From Arenicella sp963925935 (GTDB lineage Bacteria > Pseudomonadota > Gammaproteobacteria > Arenicellales > Arenicellaceae), in contig CAWUWF010000143.1 of NCBI GenBank assembly GCA_963925935.1, forward strand, positions 1 to 10,737: DNA of 10,737 nt, read 5' to 3'. The notes under the pieces are model-generated. The model worked only from the letters and a program-made list of their open reading frames with translations, was not told the DNA's origin and did no database searches. The position numbers and the translations under genes were made by a program. Below are positions 6,893 to 10,737 of the stretch, piece after piece; the stretch's first letter is position 1, and each line of letters opens with the position of its first letter.

Positions 6893-7132
6893 TTAATCTT
6901 CGTCGTCTTCTGTGTCAATATGTACCGCTTTTGAAGGTACGACGGTAGAAACTGCATGTTTATAAATCATTTGATTTGCTGCATTTCTCAACACAATCAC
7001 AAATTGGTCGAAAGACTCGATCTGTCCTTGTAACTTAATCCCATTCACCAAGTATATTGATACTGGAATTCTTTCCTTTCTTAGTGCATTCAAGAATGGA
7101 TCCTGCAAAGCAGTACCTTTATTCTGTGCCAT
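6893..7132 (-). CDS. hfq: RNA chaperone Hfq
   Basis: Hfq is the hexameric Sm-like ring that pairs small RNAs with mRNAs and binds poly-U ends and A-rich sequences. The 79-residue protein has the complete Sm fold: the N-terminal helix LQDPFLNALRKERIPVSIYL (9-28), Sm1 with VNGIKLQGQIESFDQFVIVL (29-48), and Sm2 with the proximal-face YKH (57-59) and STVVPS (62-67). After the fold the tail is short and ends in the acidic cluster DTEDDED (73-79), unlike the long unstructured E. coli tail. A short acidic tip is known in other Hfq proteins as an RNA-displacing element. The ATG at 7132 is preceded by GGAGA ending 8 nt upstream. The miaA-hfq-hflX order is the standard gammaproteobacterial one. Confidence 0.98.
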   Translation of the reverse strand: MAQNKGTALQDPFLNALRKERIPVSIYLVNGIKLQGQIESFDQFVIVLRNAANQMIYKHAVSTVVPSKAVHIDTEDDED

Positions 7133-7145
7133 CTTATTATTCTCC
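7133..7145 (-). promoter_or_regulatory. hfq ribosome binding site with adjoining A-rich triplets
   Basis: GGAGA (7145-7141) is the Shine-Dalgarno. From 7141 to 7133 the bases before the ATG read AAT AAT AAG, three consecutive A-purine-N triplets of the type bound by the Hfq distal face. E. coli Hfq represses its own translation by binding its leader. A similar feedback site here is plausible but is inference. Confidence 0.5.
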
Positions 7146-7168
7146 GCTTTGATTCTTAGCCAAAGTCT

Positions 7169-7174
7169 ATTATA
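7169..7174 (-). promoter_or_regulatory. Possible hfq promoter -10 box
   Basis: A perfect TATAAT on the minus strand would give a start near 7162 and a leader of about 30 nt before the hfq ATG. There is no good -35 hexamer at 16-18 nt (the bases at 17 nt are TCACAC) and no proper extended -10. It is therefore a candidate only. E. coli also has internal promoters for hfq within and after miaA. Confidence 0.3.
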
Positions 7175-7208
7175 CAGTCAGTTAGTTTGGTGTGTGATGC
7201 TCAATCTT

Positions 7209-7239
7209 CTTCCACAATTATAATATACAATTGTGGAAG
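7209..7239 (-). other. Perfect 11-bp hairpin directly after the miaA stop
   Basis: The arms CTTCCACAATT (7209-7219) and AATTGTGGAAG (7229-7239) are exact reverse complements around a 9-base loop. The structure begins one base pair beyond the miaA TAA. Neither strand has a T-run after it, so it is not a classical intrinsic terminator. It may act as an mRNA 3'-end stabiliser or processing signal, a partial attenuator, or a protein-binding dyad between miaA and hfq. The dyad is certain; its role is inferred. Confidence 0.6.
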
Positions 7240-8217
7240 TTATCGGGCCAAATGTGCAACAAATGCGTTCATCTGCTCAAAATTCTTCTGCTTTAAGCCA
7301 AAGTCCATCCACCATACAATATTCGATTGATTTCGCAACCAAGTCAACTGGCGTTTGGCCAATTGTCGGGTCGCAGCCATGCTTTTCAATCTCAGTTCTT
7401 TCTGCGCCCGCTGCCGCACAGACTTAGATGTAAGATCGGATTCCAAAAATTCAAGCATTTGCCGATACCCAATCATTCTCATAGCGGGCGTCTGCGGATC
7501 AACCCCGGATTCTAACAAAGTTTCAACCTCCTTTTGCAACCCTTGCTCTAACATTAAATCAAAACGCTGCTCAATTCGCTGATGTAAATAAGATCGATCA
7601 GAATACGCCAGCGCTATCTTTAGCATTGGATTGCTGATTGGCGGGCTTCGCTTGCGGGTATGGTCGGCGACCTTGATCCCTGATTGCATAACTATTTCCA
7701 AAGCTCGCTGAATCCGCTGAGCATCCATAGGGTCAATTCGGTCACCGCTCTGTGGGTCTAACTGAGCGAGGCGACGGTGCATCTCTTGCCACCCATATTG
7801 CGCGGCCTGGGCATCTATTTCAGCCCTCAATTGGGCGTTAGCTTGGGGTAAGTCAGACAAGCCTTTCTCCAGTGCAGCATAATAAAAGTGGGTTCCGCCA
7901 GCCAAAATCGGCACCTTACCCCGCGCGCAAATATCATCAATTATGGCAGATGCTTCTGCATAAAAATCGGCCGCCGAGTAAGTATCATTTGGATTACGAA
8001 TATCGACTAAATGATGTGGGTATTGCGCTAAAAATTCTGAGTCCGGTTTAGCGGTGCCAATATTCATACCACGGTACACCAGCGATGAATCAACGCTTAT
8101 TATCTCACCATCAATGTGTTTACTGATATACGCCGCCGCATCAGTCTTGCCAGTGGCAGTGGTGCCCATCAAACAAATGACAGGCGTAGATTTATTGTCC
8201 ACGCTTGAACCAACCAT
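7240..8217 (-). CDS. miaA: tRNA dimethylallyltransferase
   Basis: MiaA transfers a dimethylallyl group to A37 of tRNAs that read codons starting with U, the first step toward ms2i6A. This supports reading accuracy and frame maintenance. The P-loop GTTATGKT is at 18-25. SVDSSLVYRGMNIGTAKP (41-58) carries the catalytic Asp43. AGGTHFYYAALEKGLSDLP (106-124), DAQRIQRALEI (165-175), MRMIGYRQMLEFLE (246-259) and ATRQLAKRQLTWLR (282-295) are the other family blocks. The 325-residue length is normal. The ATG at 8217 lies inside mutL, giving a 26-nt overlap with the mutL end, and no strong Shine-Dalgarno precedes it, so translation is probably coupled to mutL. The stop is followed at once by the 7209-7239 hairpin. 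Confidence 0.97.
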   Translation of the reverse strand: MVGSSVDNKSTPVICLMGTTATGKTDAAAYISKHIDGEIISVDSSLVYRGMNIGTAKPDSEFLAQYPHHLVDIRNPNDTYSAADFYAEASAIIDDICARGKVPILAGGTHFYYAALEKGLSDLPQANAQLRAEIDAQAAQYGWQEMHRRLAQLDPQSGDRIDPMDAQRIQRALEIVMQSGIKVADHTRKRSPPISNPMLKIALAYSDRSYLHQRIEQRFDLMLEQGLQKEVETLLESGVDPQTPAMRMIGYRQMLEFLESDLTSKSVRQRAQKELRLKSMAATRQLAKRQLTWLRNQSNIVWWMDFGLKQKNFEQMNAFVAHLAR

Positions 8218-10072
8218 CCAATTGGCTCAAGCTCATGGATACCCAAGTCGGGCGACCATGGTTGCATTGCCCACTACGTTCAGTAGTTTCCATATCACGC
8301 AGCAATTGGTTCATTTCTGCAATTGAGAGTAAACGATTTGCACGTACTGACCCATGACATGCCATTGATGAAAGTAGCTCTTGGATGGTTTCTTCAATAC
8401 GGTTGCTGTGTTCATGGGCTACCAAATCTGACAGCACGTCGCGCACCAATTGCGAAACATCGCCACCCAATAACATCTCTGGAATCGCACGTACCACCAG
8501 CACTTGTGAATCTAATTGCTCGATTTCAAGGCCTAATTGGGTAAATAGCGCCTGTTGTTGTTGCCACGCCAGAATTTCAGTTTCACTTACCCGAATGGTC
8601 ACTGGCACCAACAAAGACTGTTGTGCAATATTACTAGTGTCCAATTGCGATTTCAGTCGCTCATAGGTTATTCGCTCATGCGCAGCGTGCATATCAACCA
8701 AGATCAACCCCTGCTCATTTTCGGCCAAGATATAAATACCCTTCAATTGTGCAAGTGCATAGCCTAATGGCGGTATCTGGCTTGACTGATCACCTAAGTT
8801 ACTACTATTACTTGCCCTCGAGTCGGTTTTGTTTGGGCTTAGTCCGTCTGGCCCAGGCCGAAATGCAGATTCAGCTATTCGTTGATAACCCTGTAACTGC
8901 TCTCTAATCTGATGTTGGCTTAATCCTGGCCTGTCTCTGTATGCAAGCGCATTCTGTTCAGTTATCTGTGCCGATTGGCTTACTCCGGTTTGATTAGGAT
9001 TAATTGGTTGTGGACTTGCCATACCGTGCTCGACATCTACTTGCACACTGCTGGCATCACCTGCGCTAGCACTGAGTACACGTTGCAGGCTTCTAAAAAT
9101 GAAACTATGGACTCGACCGCTTTCTCGAAATCGGACTTCGTGCTTGGTCGGATGAACGTTTACATCTACCCCAGCCGGATCCATCTCTAAGTACAAAACA
9201 TAAACAGGGTGACGCCCATGAAACAATACGTCTTGATAACCAAGCCGAATCGCATGAATAACGGTTTTGTCGCGGATTAATCGACCATTCAGAAAAAAGT
9301 ACTGCATATCCGCCTGGCTGCGCGAAAAACCAGGCAATCCTGCCCAACCTGACAAACGCATATCCTCAGCCTGCTCATCAAAATACACACTATTATCAGG
9401 GACATTATCACCACAAACCATTTTGACCCGACGAGGATCATCCGGCGGGACTGCTGGAAGATGCAGTATCACCCGACCGTTATGGGACAGTTTAAAGGCC
9501 ACATCAAAACGCGACAGAGCCATGCGACGAACAACCTGATCTAGGTGCTTAAATTCAGTATTGTCGGTTCGTAGAAATTTACGTCGCGCCGGCGTATTAT
9601 AAAAAAGGTCACGAGTCTCTATGGTGGTGCCTGCTGGATGCGCCACAGGTGTTGGTTCACTCACGAGATTATTACCATCACTGGATACCATCCAAGCTTT
9701 ATCACTCTGCGATTCGCGTGATTGGATGGTCATTCGAGTTACTGAGGCGATACTTGGCAGCGCTTCCCCACGAAAGCCGAGAGTGGCTATTTGTTCAAGA
9801 TCAGTCAGGCTTTCGATTTTGCTGGTAGCATGACGCGATAATGCCATTGCCAAATCGTGCTTTAGAATCCCATGCCCGTTATCACTTATTTTAAGCCGTT
9901 TAACGCCCGCTTTCTCAACTTCAATATCAATACTCCTAGCACCCGCATCAAGGGCGTTCTCTATCAGCTCTTTTGCCATCGAGGCTGGGCGCTCTATTAT
10001 TTCGCCGGCGGCAATCTGATTTACTAAACGTGCGTCTAGAGCGTGGATACGATGATTTAATTGAGTGCTCAT
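8192..10072 (-). CDS. mutL: DNA mismatch repair protein MutL, endonuclease type
   Basis: MutL links mismatch recognition by MutS to strand removal. The N-terminal GHKL ATPase shows NQIAAGEIIERPAS (18-31), KELIENALDAGA (34-45, catalytic Glu35 and Mg-binding Asn39), DNGHGI (64-69), GFRGEAL (99-105) and FYNTPARRKFL (157-167). A low-complexity linker spans about 340-435. The C-terminal domain has DMHAAHERITYE (460-471), matching the metal-binding DQHA(X)2E(X)4E endonuclease motif with Met for Gln. It also has the further metal-site blocks ACHGSVRAN (571-579) and CNHGRPT (603-609). QSLLVP (485-490) looks like the beta-clamp-binding motif. E. coli MutL lacks the nuclease motif and relies on MutH. 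The 626-residue length is normal. No Shine-Dalgarno is visible before the ATG, which lies 63 nt after the amiB stop. It overlaps miaA. Confidence 0.97.
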   Translation of the reverse strand: MSTQLNHRIHALDARLVNQIAAGEIIERPASMAKELIENALDAGARSIDIEVEKAGVKRLKISDNGHGILKHDLAMALSRHATSKIESLTDLEQIATLGFRGEALPSIASVTRMTIQSRESQSDKAWMVSSDGNNLVSEPTPVAHPAGTTIETRDLFYNTPARRKFLRTDNTEFKHLDQVVRRMALSRFDVAFKLSHNGRVILHLPAVPPDDPRRVKMVCGDNVPDNSVYFDEQAEDMRLSGWAGLPGFSRSQADMQYFFLNGRLIRDKTVIHAIRLGYQDVLFHGRHPVYVLYLEMDPAGVDVNVHPTKHEVRFRESGRVHSFIFRSLQRVLSASAGDASSVQVDVEHGMASPQPINPNQTGVSQSAQITEQNALAYRDRPGLSQHQIREQLQGYQRIAESAFRPGPDGLSPNKTDSRASNSSNLGDQSSQIPPLGYALAQLKGIYILAENEQGLILVDMHAAHERITYERLKSQLDTSNIAQQSLLVPVTIRVSETEILAWQQQQALFTQLGLEIEQLDSQVLVVRAIPEMLLGGDVSQLVRDVLSDLVAHEHSNRIEETIQELLSSMACHGSVRANRLLSIAEMNQLLRDMETTERSGQCNHGRPTWVSMSLSQLDGWFKRGQ

Positions 10073-10135
10073 AAAATTTTAATTGACTAACAGTTGAGTA
10101 ACGACACGATCGGCCTATAGCGACCAACGGATAAA

Positions 10136-10737
10136 TTAGTTCGGTATCTTTAGAATCTGCCCAAGCAGGACTGAGCGTGACGACAGCTGATTCGCGCGTA
10201 TTATCTTAGTCATTGTCAAACCATACAGCGAGGCTATTTCAGACAGAGTGTCGCCACGCTTAACCTTGTGCGTACTAGGGTTCGCTGGCGATCTGGATGT
10301 TTTACCACCGGGGATTCTCAGCTTCTGTCCCAGAAAAACCGTGTCTTTGCGTAGATTGTTGGCCGATTTCAAGGCTCTAATCGTGACATTGTAGCGACTT
10401 GAAATCTTCGACAAAGAATCACCTCGTTTAACCACATGATTGCCAGACCCACTGACATTAGTTAAACCAGACGAAGCGCCAGAACTCGCCAGCTTAAGTC
10501 TTTGACCTAAAAGCACGGTATTACTTCGCAAACCATTAATGCTTTTTAGCGTAGCTACGCTAATGCCATATCGTTGCGCTATCTTAGAAAGACTATCACC
10601 GCGCACCACTTTATGGGATTCGGCGCTAATATTCGAGTCTTTGGATTTGTTGCTACCCTTTGATTTAGGCGTGACCAAAGATTTATAATCGGGTCCTGTA
10701 TAGGACGTGCTTGCGAAACTTGCATTGCTGCGGAACG
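10136..10737 (-). CDS. amiB: N-acetylmuramoyl-L-alanine amidase, C-terminal LysM tail (5' part outside window)
   Basis: Only the last 200 or so residues are present, and the frame stays open to the right edge. A TTG at 10678 could be mistaken for a start, but the open frame continues through it with a Ser/Thr/Tyr-rich linker. Three LysM domains follow. Each has the form VxRGDxLSxIxxxY...LxxxN.L....V.LGQ.LxI, the usual peptidoglycan-binding pattern. The protein ends right after the third (LKIPN). The catalytic Amidase_3 domain is not in the window, so the AmiB name depends on the LysM tail plus the invariant amiB-mutL-miaA-hfq gene order. AmiB cleaves septal peptidoglycan cross-links in the periplasm during cell separation. 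A different LysM protein is possible but less likely. It ends 63 nt before mutL, with no terminator seen in that gap. Confidence 0.85.
   Translation of the reverse strand, partial: FRSNASFASTSYTGPDYKSLVTPKSKGSNKSKDSNISAESHKVVRGDSLSKIAQRYGISVATLKSINGLRSNTVLLGQRLKLASSGASSGLTNVSGSGNHVVKRGDSLSKISSRYNVTIRALKSANNLRKDTVFLGQKLRIPGGKTSRSPANPSTHKVKRGDTLSEIASLYGLTMTKIIRANQLSSRSVLLGQILKIPN
10142..10618 (-). repeat. Three LysM modules in the amidase tail
   Basis: The modules lie at about 10618-10487, 10441-10310 and 10273-10142, each about 44 residues long. They are separated by short Ser/Gly/Thr/Pro-rich linkers. Shared blocks include RGDSLSKI or RGDTLSEI near the start and LGQ plus LK or LR at the end. 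Their similarity indicates internal duplication. Confidence 0.9.

Noticed and set aside
8385..8666. Plus-strand open frame of 93 codons, Cys/Ser-rich
   Set aside because: It is antisense to the conserved MutL C-terminal domain and its composition is that of a reverse-frame shadow. The other plus-strand frames over purA, miaA and mutL are rejected for the same reason.
1..10737. A novel defence, mobile or biosynthetic system
   Set aside because: Every sizeable reading frame on the coding strand belongs to a known housekeeping family in its usual order; no integrase, transposase, toxin pair, phage gene or CRISPR repeat is visible.

Overview
The window is a stretch of gammaproteobacterial chromosome carrying one of the most conserved housekeeping clusters of that class. 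Every supported gene lies on the minus strand. In transcription order (from high to low coordinates) they are amiB (3' end only), mutL, miaA, hfq, hflX, hflK, hflC, a yjeT-type DUF2065 gene, hisZ, purA and rnr (5' part only). The gene order, the Hfq, HflX and MutL sequence types, and a hisZ placed before purA (absent in E. coli, present in pseudomonads and many other gammaproteobacteria) all point to a non-enteric gammaproteobacterium with a mid-40s GC content. I cannot name the genus.

Layout. 10737-10136: C-terminal tail of an AmiB-type cell-wall amidase with three LysM repeats. 10072-7240: mutL (mismatch repair) overlapping miaA (tRNA i6A37 synthesis) by 26 nt. 7239-7133: a 107-nt spacer with a perfect 11-bp hairpin directly after the miaA stop, a TATAAT box, and the hfq Shine-Dalgarno (SD). 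7132-6893: hfq. 6750-5395: hflX, preceded by a 142-nt spacer in which I see no convincing signal. 5306-3253: hflK and hflC, coupled through TAATG. 3192-2998: a two-helix membrane protein. 2909-613: hisZ and purA, 14 nt apart. 557-1: the start of rnr, preceded by a 7-bp hairpin that may set the start site. No gene-free stretch exceeds 300 nt.

How the genes fit together. The cluster joins cell-wall separation (AmiB), DNA repair (MutL), translation and RNA control (MiaA, Hfq, HflX, RNase R), membrane protein quality control (HflK/HflC, partners of FtsH) and nucleotide/histidine metabolism (HisZ, PurA). This looks like a multi-promoter superoperon rather than a pathway.

Novelty. I see no mobile element, CRISPR array, defence system, tRNA or unknown multi-gene system. 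The items worth a second look are small: a possible hairpin-bridged ribosome binding site at rnr, a 21-bp tandem repeat expanded inside the HflX GTPase domain, the perfect hairpin and ARN-type Hfq site before hfq, a short HisZ, and a MutL with the nicking-endonuclease motif.
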